A stretch of 64,000 nucleotides of DNA from Bacteroidia bacterium (GTDB lineage: Bacteria; Bacteroidota; Bacteroidia; B-17B0; Aurantibacillaceae). This document shows positions 1-8,041 of the stretch, one piece after another. The translations under genes and the position numbers were made by a program. Within the stretch, counting starts at the first letter, position 1, and each line of letters begins with the position of its first letter. The notes below the pieces were generated by a model. It ran no database searches. It was not told the DNA's origin and was given only the letters and a program-made list of their open reading frames with translations. The stretch is from positions 1 to 64,000 of the forward strand of contig JALHRL010000006.1 in NCBI GenBank assembly GCA_022841465.1, in the 5' to 3' direction.

Positions 1-95
1 TAATTTGTTTTTGTCTTTCATAGTTTTTTATGTATTAAAAAACGCTTTACATATATTAATTAAGAACTTATGATTTAATAAAGGTTGTTTAATTA

Positions 96-338
96 TTAAT
101 TTACACTTATTTCTGATTTTAATTTTAAGTCAACTTTTTTATTATTTACATAATTTCTTAAATCAAATAATTGTTTTTGAAGTTCCTTAATTTTGGATTC
201 TCTAAATTTTATTTCTTCCTCAGTACTTTTATTAACTATTTTATTTTCGTGATACTTTATTTTTATTTGTATCATTTCATTAATAAGTTCTAGCGTATCT
301 GAAGGGCTAAATTCACCTTGTATGAGTTGTATATTCAT
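96..338 (-). CDS. Small charged coiled-coil protein, unknown function
   Basis: An 80-residue, highly charged protein with no signal peptide or membrane segment. The middle (about residues 25-70) is rich in Lys/Glu with Ile/Leu spacing that suggests one long helix or coiled coil. The ATG is only 10 bases after the stop of the isocitrate dehydrogenase gene on the same strand, so the two are probably co-transcribed. I do not recognise the family. It could be a real small Bacteroidota protein or, less likely, a chance frame; the tight spacing and normal composition favour a gene. Confidence 0.5.
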   Translation of the reverse strand: MNIQLIQGEFSPSDTLELINEMIQIKIKYHENKIVNKSTEEEIKFRESKIKELQKQLFDLRNYVNNKKVDLKLKSEISVN

Positions 339-348
339 TTTATTTAGT

Positions 349-1785
349 TTATTGACCTTGCCCTAAAGAATAAGCAGCTTTTCCATTAAATGAATACAAA
401 TTTTCTGTTTTTATTGTATCAATATTTTCGCTTATCGCATTATTTAAAAGGTTAATAATATCTGTTTTATTAATTTCAGAGCCTTCTGTTGGTTTAAAAC
501 GACATCTCCAATGATCTGTACAAAAAGTTTCTTTAAATCCGTCTGGCCAAACTTTTATACCTCTATTTGTAATCATAGAAAGGGATATTCCTTTAACTTC
601 CATGTTTTTAATTTTTTCGGCCAATTCGTTTGGGTTATTACCTGGCCAATGCACAAATACATCAACTCCCACTAGTTCTTTTTTTGCCGCCGGTTTGCGT
701 TTGTATTTCGGTAAACTTAATGCTGAATTATTAGCGTAAGAAACTGGTTTAAAAATAGAAGGTTGATTGCCAATGTTGGCGATTACTGCATCGGCAAATT
801 CTTTTGTTCCAACTTTTTGTTTACTTGTCCCTTCTTTAAAAATATCATAAGTATGAATGCCGTCTTCCATTGTTTTTAACCAAGCATTTTGTACTTTTTC
901 TGCTACTTCTGTTTGACCAATATGATTAAGCATCATTATTGCACCTTGTAGCAAACCAGATGGATTTGCAACATTTTGTCCTGCTCTTCTGGGGGCTGAT
1001 CCGTGAATTGCTTCAAACATAGAGCATTCTTCACCAATATTTGCAGATCCTGCTAATCCAACAGAGCCAGTAATTTGTGCCGCCACATCACTTAATACAT
1101 CTCCATATAAATTTGGCATTACAATAACATCAAATGCTTCTGGAGTATCGGCCATTTTTGCTGCACCAATATCAATAATCCAGTGTTCATTTTCTATTTC
1201 CGGATATTCCTTAGCTATTTCATCAAAAACTTGGTGAAATAAACCATCCGTTTGTTTCATAATATTATCCTTTGTGAAACATGTTACTTTTTTGCGATTT
1301 TGTTGTTTAGCATATTCAAATGCATATCGTACAATTTTTTCACATCCGGGTCTGCTTATTAACTTTAAACATTGAATTACTTCATCGGTTTGTTGATGCT
1401 CAATGCCTGCATACAAATCTTCCTCATTTTCTCTTACAATTACAATGTCCATTATGGGGTGTTTGGTGCTTACAAATGGATGAAGGCTTCTGCAAGGCCT
1501 AACATTAGAATACAAACCAAGAAATTTACGAGTAGTAACATTTAAACTTTTATAACCGCCGCCTTGGGGGGTTGTAATAGGAGCTTTTAGAAATATTTTA
1601 TTTCGTCGGATTGTATCCCATGATTTATTTTCGATACCAGAAGTATTGCCAGCCAAATAAACCTTTTCACCCACCTCAATTTCTTCTATTTCTATTTTAG
1701 CACCTGCAGCGATAATTATTTTTAAGGTTGCATCCATTATTTCAGGACCAATACCATCACCTTTTGCTACTGTAATTTTTGTCAT
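349..1785 (-). CDS. icd: NADP-dependent isocitrate dehydrogenase, long Thermus-type form
   Basis: Oxidative decarboxylation of isocitrate to 2-oxoglutarate in the TCA cycle, cytosolic. The N-terminal two thirds is the isocitrate/isopropylmalate dehydrogenase fold: GDGIGPEIM near the start, the substrate segment RENEEDLYAGIEH near residue 120 and the metal/cofactor segment NLYGDVLSD near residue 228. Residues from about 370 on (VDVFVHWPGNNPNELAEKI onward) form the extra C-terminal domain of the Thermus thermophilus-type enzyme, which explains the 478-aa length against about 416 for the E. coli form. The preference for NADP is inferred from this subfamily, not read from a motif. The small coiled-coil gene follows directly. 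Confidence 0.93.
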   Translation of the reverse strand: MTKITVAKGDGIGPEIMDATLKIIIAAGAKIEIEEIEVGEKVYLAGNTSGIENKSWDTIRRNKIFLKAPITTPQGGGYKSLNVTTRKFLGLYSNVRPCRSLHPFVSTKHPIMDIVIVRENEEDLYAGIEHQQTDEVIQCLKLISRPGCEKIVRYAFEYAKQQNRKKVTCFTKDNIMKQTDGLFHQVFDEIAKEYPEIENEHWIIDIGAAKMADTPEAFDVIVMPNLYGDVLSDVAAQITGSVGLAGSANIGEECSMFEAIHGSAPRRAGQNVANPSGLLQGAIMMLNHIGQTEVAEKVQNAWLKTMEDGIHTYDIFKEGTSKQKVGTKEFADAVIANIGNQPSIFKPVSYANNSALSLPKYKRKPAAKKELVGVDVFVHWPGNNPNELAEKIKNMEVKGISLSMITNRGIKVWPDGFKETFCTDHWRCRFKPTEGSEINKTDIINLLNNAISENIDTIKTENLYSFNGKAAYSLGQGQ

Positions 1786-1803
1786 GTTTGTTTTTTTTAG
1801 TTA

Positions 1804-2406
1804 TTAAAATTCTACTTTATAAATACTTTTAATAGGTATAATTATTCCACCTTTTAAGGCAATATGTTTTGAGTTGGCGTACCAAACTGTTGTTTCTACA
1901 TAATTGTGATTATATACGTCTTTGAAGTGAATTTTAACCTTGTGTTTAATTGAATTACCAAGCGTCATAGCTTTCATCAAATTATTATTTCTTTCAACTA
2001 TTTCTTCGTTAGAGGTTAAAACTTCACTATCAGGAAATTTGAGGGAAGTAATTTGTTCTTTCTCAATAAATTTTGTTTTTAAGTTATTTGTATGTGTGTT
2101 TATTTTATTTTTTAAACTTGCAAACCTTTTACTTTTTTCTTTTCTTATGTAATTAATACCGTTTTTAGTATGGAACTGTTTTTCAAATTCTTCATCCATT
2201 GTATTGTATAACTTAACTGAAATTAATAAGATAACTAAACCTAAAAATCCAATTAAAAAATAATGATGTGTTGAAAAATCGATAATTGATTTTAACATAT
2301 TTAATGGGGCAATATGTAATATTACCGATGCAAAGAAAACCAAAGCGCCTAACATTGATATGAGCGTTAATAAGGCTTTAAATTGTGAGTTTGATTTAGT
2401 TTTCAT
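1804..2406 (-). CDS. Membrane protein of unknown function, two N-terminal TM segments
   Basis: About 200 residues. Two hydrophobic segments near the N-terminus (FKALLTLISMLGALVFFASV and FLIGFLGLVILLISVKLY) are followed by a charged, Lys-rich cytoplasmic-looking region and a C-terminal beta-like portion (VKIHFKDVYNHNYVETTVWY, then GGIIIPIKSIYKVEF). I chose the ATG at 2406; the open frame continues upstream only through a TTG at 2430. It ends 18 bases before icd starts on the same strand, so it may be the first gene of that transcript. The family is not recognised. A short stress or membrane-associated sensor is possible but nothing in the sequence shows it. Confidence 0.6.
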   Translation of the reverse strand: MKTKSNSQFKALLTLISMLGALVFFASVILHIAPLNMLKSIIDFSTHHYFLIGFLGLVILLISVKLYNTMDEEFEKQFHTKNGINYIRKEKSKRFASLKNKINTHTNNLKTKFIEKEQITSLKFPDSEVLTSNEEIVERNNNLMKAMTLGNSIKHKVKIHFKDVYNHNYVETTVWYANSKHIALKGGIIIPIKSIYKVEF

Positions 2407-2461
2407 AAGTTTTATTTTAGTATTGTACAAATTTCTTTATTCTAATTCATATATTTTTATT

Positions 2462-2469
2462 TATATTTG
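2462..2469 (+). promoter_or_regulatory. Putative Bacteroidota -7 promoter element for the LysR gene
   Basis: TATATTTG matches the Bacteroidota primary-sigma -7 consensus TAnnTTTG and lies 24 bases before the ATG of the LysR gene. No convincing -33 TTTG was seen. Confidence 0.4.
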
Positions 2470-2493
2470 TTATATATTACATAAAAATAATTT

Positions 2494-3417
2494 ATGCATT
2501 ACACCTTACATCAACTTATCGTTTTTTTAAAAGTGGCTCAATTAAAGAGTATTACTAAGGCTTCTGAGGAATTAAACATGACTCAGCCCGCAGTATCTAT
2601 TCAATTAAAAAACTTTCAAGATCAATTTGATATTCCTTTAACGGAAGTAGTGGGAAGGCAACTATATGTAACAGATTTTGGAAGAGAAATTGTAGAATCT
2701 GCAGAAAACATTATTAACCAAGTTTATGCCATAAATAACAAAACTTTAGCCTATAAGGGCCAGTTATCAGGAAGATTAAAAATTTCTGTGGTTTCAACCG
2801 GTAAATATGTGATGCCCTATTTTCTAACTAATTTTTTGCAACAACATTCCGGAATTGAGTTATTGATGGATGTAACAAATAAGAATAAAGTATTAGAAAG
2901 TTTAGAAAACAATGAAGTTGATTTTGCGCTTGTTTCTATTTTGCCTACAACAATGAATGTAGAGAAACTTGATTTGCTGCAGAATAAATTGTATTTGGTA
3001 GGTAATTCAAATAACAAATTTTTAAGAACAACCAAAACGAAAGATGTTTTTAAAGATTTACCATTAATTTTTAGAGAAAAAGGTTCTGGTACTCGGCAAA
3101 CAATGGAAAGTTTTATTGAGCGCAAACGTATTTCTGTTTTAAAAAAAATGGAGTTAACATCTAATGAAGCCGTAAAACAAGCATTGTTAGCCGGTTTGGG
3201 GTATTCTATAATGCCTTTAATTGGAATAAGAAATGAACTTCATAACAACGAATTGCAAATAATTTCAATAAGTGGGTTACCAATTAAAACTACTTGGAGC
3301 CTTATTTGGTTAAAAGGAAAAAAACATTCACCTGTTTGTTTATCGTTTTTAGAATATTTAAAAAAGGAAAAAGCACAAATAGTTCAAGAAAAATTTAGTT
3401 GGTACGAACAGTATTAA
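2494..3417 (+). CDS. LysR-family transcriptional regulator
   Basis: A 307-residue protein with the standard LysR layout. Residues 1-60 are a winged helix-turn-helix (LHQLIVFLKVAQLKSITKAS, then ELNMTQPAVSIQLKNFQDQF). Residues from about 90 are a periplasmic-binding-like effector domain starting LKISVVSTGKYVMPYFLTNF. LysR proteins normally bind a small-molecule co-inducer and regulate a divergent neighbour. Here the divergent neighbour is the two-TM membrane protein and icd transcript, so control of icd is a reasonable but unproven guess. The binding domain resembles the CysB/CbbR side of the family, but I cannot name the ligand. Confidence 0.85.
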   Translation: MHYTLHQLIVFLKVAQLKSITKASEELNMTQPAVSIQLKNFQDQFDIPLTEVVGRQLYVTDFGREIVESAENIINQVYAINNKTLAYKGQLSGRLKISVVSTGKYVMPYFLTNFLQQHSGIELLMDVTNKNKVLESLENNEVDFALVSILPTTMNVEKLDLLQNKLYLVGNSNNKFLRTTKTKDVFKDLPLIFREKGSGTRQTMESFIERKRISVLKKMELTSNEAVKQALLAGLGYSIMPLIGIRNELHNNELQIISISGLPIKTTWSLIWLKGKKHSPVCLSFLEYLKKEKAQIVQEKFSWYEQY

Positions 3418-3499
3418 CCATTAAGTTTTATTTATAATGAAGTATTTTCTGTAATTCAATAAAAGTTTGTATAAAGCATTATTAATTCAGTATAATACT

Positions 3500-4312
3500 T
3501 TATTCCGGTAATAAGGATTTCATTTTTTTACTGATTAGTCGAGTGGCAAAAAGCGGACTAATTCTGTAGAGTAGATTCATCATTTTAGAATCACTACCCA
3601 CATAAATAAGGGGTTTATTATTTTCCATTCCTGATACAATTTGCTCTGCTGCTTCATTTGCCGGTAATACTTTTATTTTTGAATTATTTACTTCGGCATC
3701 TTTCATGTTGGGTATGGTTACGCCCGAATTGGCGGTAATATTCGTTCCTATAGCTCCCGGAAAAACTAACGAAACTTTAACGTTAGTATAAAGTAATTCG
3801 GAGTATAATGCTTCGGTTAATAATTTTACCGCAGCTTTAGATGCACCGTAAACACTTTGTCCCGGTACCGGTAAAAAACCACCCATGCTGGATATGTTTA
3901 AAATATGTGCCTCATTTCGTTTTAGTAAATGTGGTAAAAATGCTTTTATCATGTAAAGGGTTCCATAAAAATTTACGTTCATTACGCGCTCAATAGCATC
4001 AAAGTCTAAATTATTTATTTTTACAAATGGTTGTATTATTCCAGCGTTGTTTATTAAACCATCAACCGCACCAAAATGTGCAATTACTTGCTCCGGTAAT
4101 TTTTCTACAGCTGCTTTATCGGTAATGTTTAATACCTGCGTTAATAAATTAGGTGCATTGTTGCCCGATAGTTTTTTTGTTTCTATAAGGGCTTCTTCGC
4201 GCATATCTATGGCTGCAACTTTAGCGCCTTTTTTAAGTAGATTTAAAGTTATTTCTCTGCCCATACCGTTTCCTCCTCCGGTAACAACTATAATTTTATT
4301 TTTTACATTCAT
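3500..4312 (-). CDS. SDR-family NAD(P)-dependent oxidoreductase
   Basis: A classical short-chain dehydrogenase of 270 residues. Seen directly: the dinucleotide motif TGGGNGMG near residue 11, the NNAG motif (GLINNAGI) near residue 88, the catalytic Ser in NISSMGG near 140, and YGASK with the catalytic Tyr and Lys near 155. The length and the basic C-terminal tail (RLISKKMKSLLPE) are typical of Bacteroidota SDRs acting on lipid-like or acyl substrates. The substrate cannot be told from sequence. It lies 76 bases downstream of the STAS/SEC14-like gene on the same strand, so co-transcription is possible. Confidence 0.88.
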   Translation of the reverse strand: MNVKNKIIVVTGGGNGMGREITLNLLKKGAKVAAIDMREEALIETKKLSGNNAPNLLTQVLNITDKAAVEKLPEQVIAHFGAVDGLINNAGIIQPFVKINNLDFDAIERVMNVNFYGTLYMIKAFLPHLLKRNEAHILNISSMGGFLPVPGQSVYGASKAAVKLLTEALYSELLYTNVKVSLVFPGAIGTNITANSGVTIPNMKDAEVNNSKIKVLPANEAAEQIVSGMENNKPLIYVGSDSKMMNLLYRISPLFATRLISKKMKSLLPE

Positions 4313-4388
4313 GGCTTTTCTATTTGTAACTAAATTTACTAAAGGGCAGGGGAGCGTGCAAGTAAATAAAATTGATTTAAATCAGGCT

Positions 4389-4820
4389 TTAAACTGCAAA
4401 ATATGCTTTAGCGGCACTGTTTTTTGTTTTTTCTAACCATTTAAAAGCTTCTTGCTTGGTAGAAAAACTTTTGGTGGGCACAATGGGTTTACTAAAGTTG
4501 ACGAAAAAATTAAACAAGAATTTTTTTGCACTGTTATCTACCTGTACTGCTATGGCTAATGAATAAACCGTTCCTTCTTTTGAAGCGGCAAATTTTCTTC
4601 CGGCATCGCTTACCTGAATAAAATCAGGTGTTGTAAAAAACAAAAGCATTTTCTTTCCTTCGCCCAATTCTTTAACTGCCTCCTGCATTTTTTGAAGATG
4701 CATTACCTCTACCACTTCTACTTTCTTGTCCCAAGTAATCTCAACAATACCGTTAGAATAAAGTTGTGCTTGCAAAATATTTGCAACGCTAGTTTCCTTA
4801 ATTATAGAGAGGTTTTTCAA
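4389..4820 (-). CDS. STAS/SEC14-like small protein of unknown function
   Basis: The conserved-looking part (AQLYSNGIVEITWDKKVEVV, the helix HLQKMQEAVKELGEGKKMLL, FATSKE-like FAASKEGTV, and a C-terminal FSTKQEAFKWLEK) fits the alternating beta/alpha pattern of SpoIIAA/STAS-SEC14-like proteins found in many Bacteroidota. No ATG precedes the conserved region. The open frame reaches a TTG at 4889, but I prefer the TTG at 4820, which gives 143 residues and starts just before the first predicted strand. There is no signal peptide or TM segment, so it is probably cytosolic. The role is unknown. The start is uncertain by about 70 bases. Confidence 0.65.
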   Translation of the reverse strand: MKNLSIIKETSVANILQAQLYSNGIVEITWDKKVEVVEVMHLQKMQEAVKELGEGKKMLLFFTTPDFIQVSDAGRKFAASKEGTVYSLAIAVQVDNSAKKFLFNFFVNFSKPIVPTKSFSTKQEAFKWLEKTKNSAAKAYFAV

Positions 4821-4963
4821 TGAATTAAATGAATTATTTTTGTAATGTAAAAGAGTAAATAAAGGTACTAAAGAATTTAAGTTTCGCAAACTTGTGTGGT
4901 AGATTGGTTATTTAATTCAAATTCTTAAAAATAATTTATTATTTTTCCATTTAATTTATTTTA

Positions 4964-5908
4964 ATGGAACTTACTTTAATAATAGTTGGCCTAATAGGCC
5001 TATGGATAGGCACCAAGTTTATAATAAATAGTTCCTTGGGTATTGCAACAAAATTTAAGCTGTCTCATTCTTTTGTTGGTGTGGCTATTTTAGCCGTAGG
5101 AACTGATTTGCCTGAAGTTTTTGTTTCTTTAAAAGCATCTTTTTTGCAATTGAAAGGAATTGAATCATCCGGCATTATAACCGGGAATGCAATTGGAAGT
5201 TGTATCAGTCAAATAACTTTAATTTTAGGAGTGGCAGGTTTGTTTTTAAAATTTAGTATTTCAAGAAAAGATTTTATAAGAGACGGAACAGCCCTGTTAG
5301 GTTCTATAATTTTATTGTATTTGTTTGGAATGGATGGAAGGATAACCCGTTTAGAAGGAGCGACAATGTTGATGTTGTATATCATCTATTATGTTGTACT
5401 AATTAAAACGCAAACAGCTGCTGAAGAAGAAGAGGGGAATGGAGGTGTAATTTACTCCAATACAAAATTAGCTTTAATGTTACTTGCCGGGTTTGTTATA
5501 TTAATTTTTGCGTCTCATTTAGTGGTAGATAATTCTATGTTACTTGCCGATAAAATGGGAGTGGCCCAGTCGTTTGTTGGTATTGTAATTATTGGTCTCG
5601 GTACCAGCTTGCCTGAATTGGCCGTAAGTATTGGAGCTGCATTTAAAAAAGCAGCAGGAATGTCGGTAGGGAATGTAATAGGAAGTAATATTTTTGATGG
5701 CTTAATACCTATTGGTTTGGGCGGAACTATTAGCGAAATTAGTTTGGATAGTAATTTAATGAAAGTGGATATTCCTTTACTTTTTGCCGCAACATTATTT
5801 GTATTACTTTTTTTAAGAACGAAAAGAGGTATTTCAAGACCGGAAGGTATTGTGTTGTTGCTTATGTTTGCAGGATATTTACTTATTAAAATTTCAAGCA
5901 CCCTCTAA
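4964..5908 (+). CDS. CaCA-family calcium/sodium antiporter (YrbG-like)
   Basis: A 314-residue inner-membrane cation antiporter built from two repeated five-TM halves. The alpha-repeat motifs are visible: GTDLPEVFVSLKASF with GNAIGSCISQ in the first half, and GTSLPELAVSIGAAF with GNVIGSNIFDG in the second. These supply the ion-binding acidic and Ser residues in Na+/Ca2+ exchangers. The expected role is export of Ca2+ in exchange for Na+ or H+; the actual ion is inferred from the family. The first repeat has GSCISQ where the second keeps the more usual GSNIFD. Its 3' end overlaps the convergent DUF4256 gene by 23 bases. Confidence 0.9.
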   Translation: MELTLIIVGLIGLWIGTKFIINSSLGIATKFKLSHSFVGVAILAVGTDLPEVFVSLKASFLQLKGIESSGIITGNAIGSCISQITLILGVAGLFLKFSISRKDFIRDGTALLGSIILLYLFGMDGRITRLEGATMLMLYIIYYVVLIKTQTAAEEEEGNGGVIYSNTKLALMLLAGFVILIFASHLVVDNSMLLADKMGVAQSFVGIVIIGLGTSLPELAVSIGAAFKKAAGMSVGNVIGSNIFDGLIPIGLGGTISEISLDSNLMKVDIPLLFAATLFVLLFLRTKRGISRPEGIVLLLMFAGYLLIKISSTL

Positions 5909-6467
5909 ATGCTCTGGAGCCATAATAAGATTCAGCACCGTTGTGATATACAAACACCCTGCCAAAACGGTAATCGCCAAAAATGGCACCACCCAATTTA
6001 CGCACCTCAGGCGGTGTTTTTAACCAACTGGATGTTTTTGTATCAAAATTTCCTAACTCTTGCAATTGGCGGTATTGTTCTTCGGTTAAAATTTCAATCC
6101 CCATTTCTTCGGCCATTTCCATAGCGCTGCTTTTGGGTTTAAATTCTTTTCTCGATTTCAAAGCTTCTCCATCGTAACACAAGCTTCTTCTTTCTTTGGG
6201 TGTTTCGGCAACGCAATCAAAAAAAGTATACTCGCCGGTTTTTTTATCAAAGGCAACTACATCGGGTTCACCTCCGGTTTTTTCCATTTGGTAAATAGAC
6301 CATAATTTTTCTTCTACCCCTTTGCCGCTGCCTTCTAACTTGGCTTGTACCTTGGCCCAATCAATTCCTTTGTGACGCTTTTCGTTTTTTTCAAAACGTG
6401 CTTTTAAAACCTTCAGTAATTCTTTGCGCTCATCGGCCGATAATTTTTTTATTGTTTGCTTTGCCAT
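5886..6467 (-). CDS. DUF4256 family protein
   Basis: A 193-residue soluble protein recognised as DUF4256 from its conserved body: GKGVEEKLWSIYQMEKTGGE, PDVVAFDKKTGEYTFFDCVA, SAMEMAEEMGIEILTEEQYR and LGGAIFGDYRFGRVFVYHNG. The function is unknown. It follows the DUF1905 gene with 8 bases between stop and start, so the two form a small operon. The tail overlaps the end of the antiporter gene on the other strand. Confidence 0.88.
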   Translation of the reverse strand: MAKQTIKKLSADERKELLKVLKARFEKNEKRHKGIDWAKVQAKLEGSGKGVEEKLWSIYQMEKTGGEPDVVAFDKKTGEYTFFDCVAETPKERRSLCYDGEALKSRKEFKPKSSAMEMAEEMGIEILTEEQYRQLQELGNFDTKTSSWLKTPPEVRKLGGAIFGDYRFGRVFVYHNGAESYYGSRAFRGCLKF

Positions 6468-6475
6468 TTTAATAT

Positions 6476-6775
6476 TTACAGTAAAATTAATACTTCTACG
6501 GTTTTTCCGGCAACAATATTTTCTTTTTTCCTTATTTCGGCTTTTAAGGGAAGTAAATAAGTATCCATTTTTGTATCAAACCAAATGGCAGTATCCCATT
6601 GGCTGTTATTAATTTTTGCCTGGGCTTTTAATCGTCCCCAACCTTCTTCTTGCCACTTTAAATTTTCTCTAATTTCTTTGGCCAAGTTTTTAGGTAAAGA
6701 AATAAAATGCCAGCCCCCCGGCGAAGAATGCTGCCAAGGCTTGGCAGAGAAGCTGTATTTTATTTTGGTGGGCAA
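6476..6775 (-). CDS. DUF1905 domain protein
   Basis: A 99-residue protein matching the DUF1905 beta-barrel fold (SSPGGWHFISLPKNLAKEI, then GWGRLKAQAKINNSQWDTAI and YLLPLKAEIRKKENI). The function is unknown. The only available start is a TTG at 6775, with an in-frame TAA two codons upstream. The attC-like site at 6826-6870 lies about 50 bases upstream, so the native 5' end may have been replaced by the insertion of the cassettes. The DUF4256 gene follows in the same transcript. Confidence 0.75.
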   Translation of the reverse strand: MPTKIKYSFSAKPWQHSSPGGWHFISLPKNLAKEIRENLKWQEEGWGRLKAQAKINNSQWDTAIWFDTKMDTYLLPLKAEIRKKENIVAGKTVEVLILL

Positions 6776-6825
6776 GGGTTATCTATTGTAATTAAATAAA
6801 ACAAATTAAATATTTATATAATTAT

Positions 6826-6870
6826 GTTACGTAAGTCTGACCGCTGGTCGTTTGATTGCTGTTACGTGGT
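6826..6870 (-). repeat. attC-like recombination site downstream of the Tyr-rich gene
   Basis: Directly after the stop of the Tyr-rich gene, GTTACGT occurs twice on the plus strand (6826-6832 and 6861-6867). Because the first copy reads GTTACGTAAG, the outer ends form an inverted repeat (ACGTAAC against CTTACGT on the minus strand) around a perfect GACC-GCT-GGTC hairpin at 6839-6849. The segment shares a motif with the site at 7964-8030: both read CCGCT, then CGTTT, then TTGCTGTTA. Paired R-type boxes around a hairpin are what integron attC sites look like. At about 45 bases this one is short for an attC. No integrase is in the window. Confidence 0.4.
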
Positions 6871-6871
6871 G

Positions 6872-7951
6872 TTAATTTTCATAAAACTCATATTTAAAGG
6901 TTTCTTTATATCCTTTATGTTCAATATCTATTATAAGTCCATTATTTTCGAAATAATATATCATATCATTTTCAATAACTCTGAAGTTATAATGTGCAAT
7001 CGTCTTCACAAGTTTAAAATTGTCATAATAGTTATTAAATGTATAGTATGTGTATTTTAATTCAAACTTTTTTCCATATTTCTCTTTACGGTCGATTGAT
7101 GTTAAATATCCCATTTTGTCATAATGCATAGTGTAGATACTGCTATATTTTGGTTGTTTTTTTTCAAATAATATGCTCTTTGAAATTTTATTTGCTTTAT
7201 TTTTTATTATAAGATTTTGGAAAGTGTATGTTGTGTCATAAATTTGGTCATATTCAACACTTGTTATTAATGTTTTATTTTTACTCGGATATTCAAAGTA
7301 CCTTTCATAGTCAATGGCAGGTTTGTTTTTATAAGAAATGCTTTTTAGTTTTCCATTAGGATAGTATCGATAGTTTGTCTCTATGAATCTATATCCTTTA
7401 GGTTTAAATCTAATTGCTTTTTTCAATGAATCATATACCTTAATCAATTCTTGCTGTTTACGAACCTGAAATATTATTTCATCCTTTACATGAATTGTTT
7501 TTTCAATTAAACTATCCTTAAAATATCTAATTACTATTGAAGTGTCATTTGAATTTAGGTATTTATAATATACTTTATTAAGTTTTAGGCTATCTGTTTT
7601 AGTTAAATATTGGCAAATAGGATATTGAAAATGTTCAAGTAAATAACCATATTTATTATAATTGTAAATTTTTACTAATGAATACGGACTATGGGTCCCA
7701 GAATAGTTATTTATTGCGTTTTGAAAATGTTCTTTATTTACAAAGTATAAGCTGTCAAGAGATTCACCGGGGATATAAACCCTTATAGATTTAATTTTAA
7801 AGTATTTTCTTTCTTCTCTAAATAGGTCATTTGTAAGGTCTTTGAATGAACAAGCTTGATCTATAAAGTCATGATTAAATTCAAAAATCGAGGCGTCATT
7901 TTGTGCTATTAGCTTAAAGGATAATATGAAAAATATGAATGTCCGTATCAT
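6872..7951 (-). CDS. Exported Tyr-rich protein of unknown function
   Basis: A 359-residue protein with a signal peptide (MIRTFIFFILSFKLIAQ) and no further TM segment, so it is probably periplasmic or at the outer membrane. The body is rich in Tyr, Lys and Asn and contains loose repeats of the type RYYPNGKLKSISY and MHYDKMGYLTSIDRKEKYG, reminiscent of MORN/YwqK-like beta-hairpin repeats. I do not recognise a named family. It lies between two attC-like sites in the same orientation as the reverse transcriptase, so it may be a separate mobile gene cassette. No promoter match was seen directly upstream; transcription may come through from the reverse transcriptase side. Confidence 0.7.
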   Translation of the reverse strand: MIRTFIFFILSFKLIAQNDASIFEFNHDFIDQACSFKDLTNDLFREERKYFKIKSIRVYIPGESLDSLYFVNKEHFQNAINNYSGTHSPYSLVKIYNYNKYGYLLEHFQYPICQYLTKTDSLKLNKVYYKYLNSNDTSIVIRYFKDSLIEKTIHVKDEIIFQVRKQQELIKVYDSLKKAIRFKPKGYRFIETNYRYYPNGKLKSISYKNKPAIDYERYFEYPSKNKTLITSVEYDQIYDTTYTFQNLIIKNKANKISKSILFEKKQPKYSSIYTMHYDKMGYLTSIDRKEKYGKKFELKYTYYTFNNYYDNFKLVKTIAHYNFRVIENDMIYYFENNGLIIDIEHKGYKETFKYEFYEN

Positions 7952-7963
7952 TTTTTTATCTGC

Positions 7964-8030
7964 GCATCTTAATTACGAATCGAGCGATGACCGATTATGC
8001 CCGCTTACGTTTATTTGCTGTTAGCATCTT
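7964..8030 (-). repeat. attC-like recombination site downstream of the reverse transcriptase
   Basis: Lies between the reverse transcriptase stop and the next start. Reading the minus strand, it opens with TGCTAAC (8026-8020), the exact reverse complement of GTTAGCA found just before the reverse transcriptase ATG. An imperfect hairpin follows, in which AATAAACG pairs with CGTAATT and AAGCG with CGCTC. GCATCTT appears at both ends of the segment (7964-7970 and 8024-8030). The clear left box, the central hairpin and the position between two same-strand genes fit an integron attC. The second box does not match the GTTRRRY consensus well. Confidence 0.45.
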
Positions 8031-8041
8031 CCCAATCATTT

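Noticed and set aside
3441-3501. AAGTATT/AATACTT inverted repeat between the LysR and SDR genes
   Set aside because: Arms are short, AT-only and 47 bases apart, so it is not distinguishable from background.
6824-7060. A 78-residue plus-strand frame over the attC-like site
   Set aside because: It covers the end of the Tyr-rich gene in antisense; the hydrophobic translation is typical of AT-rich shadows.
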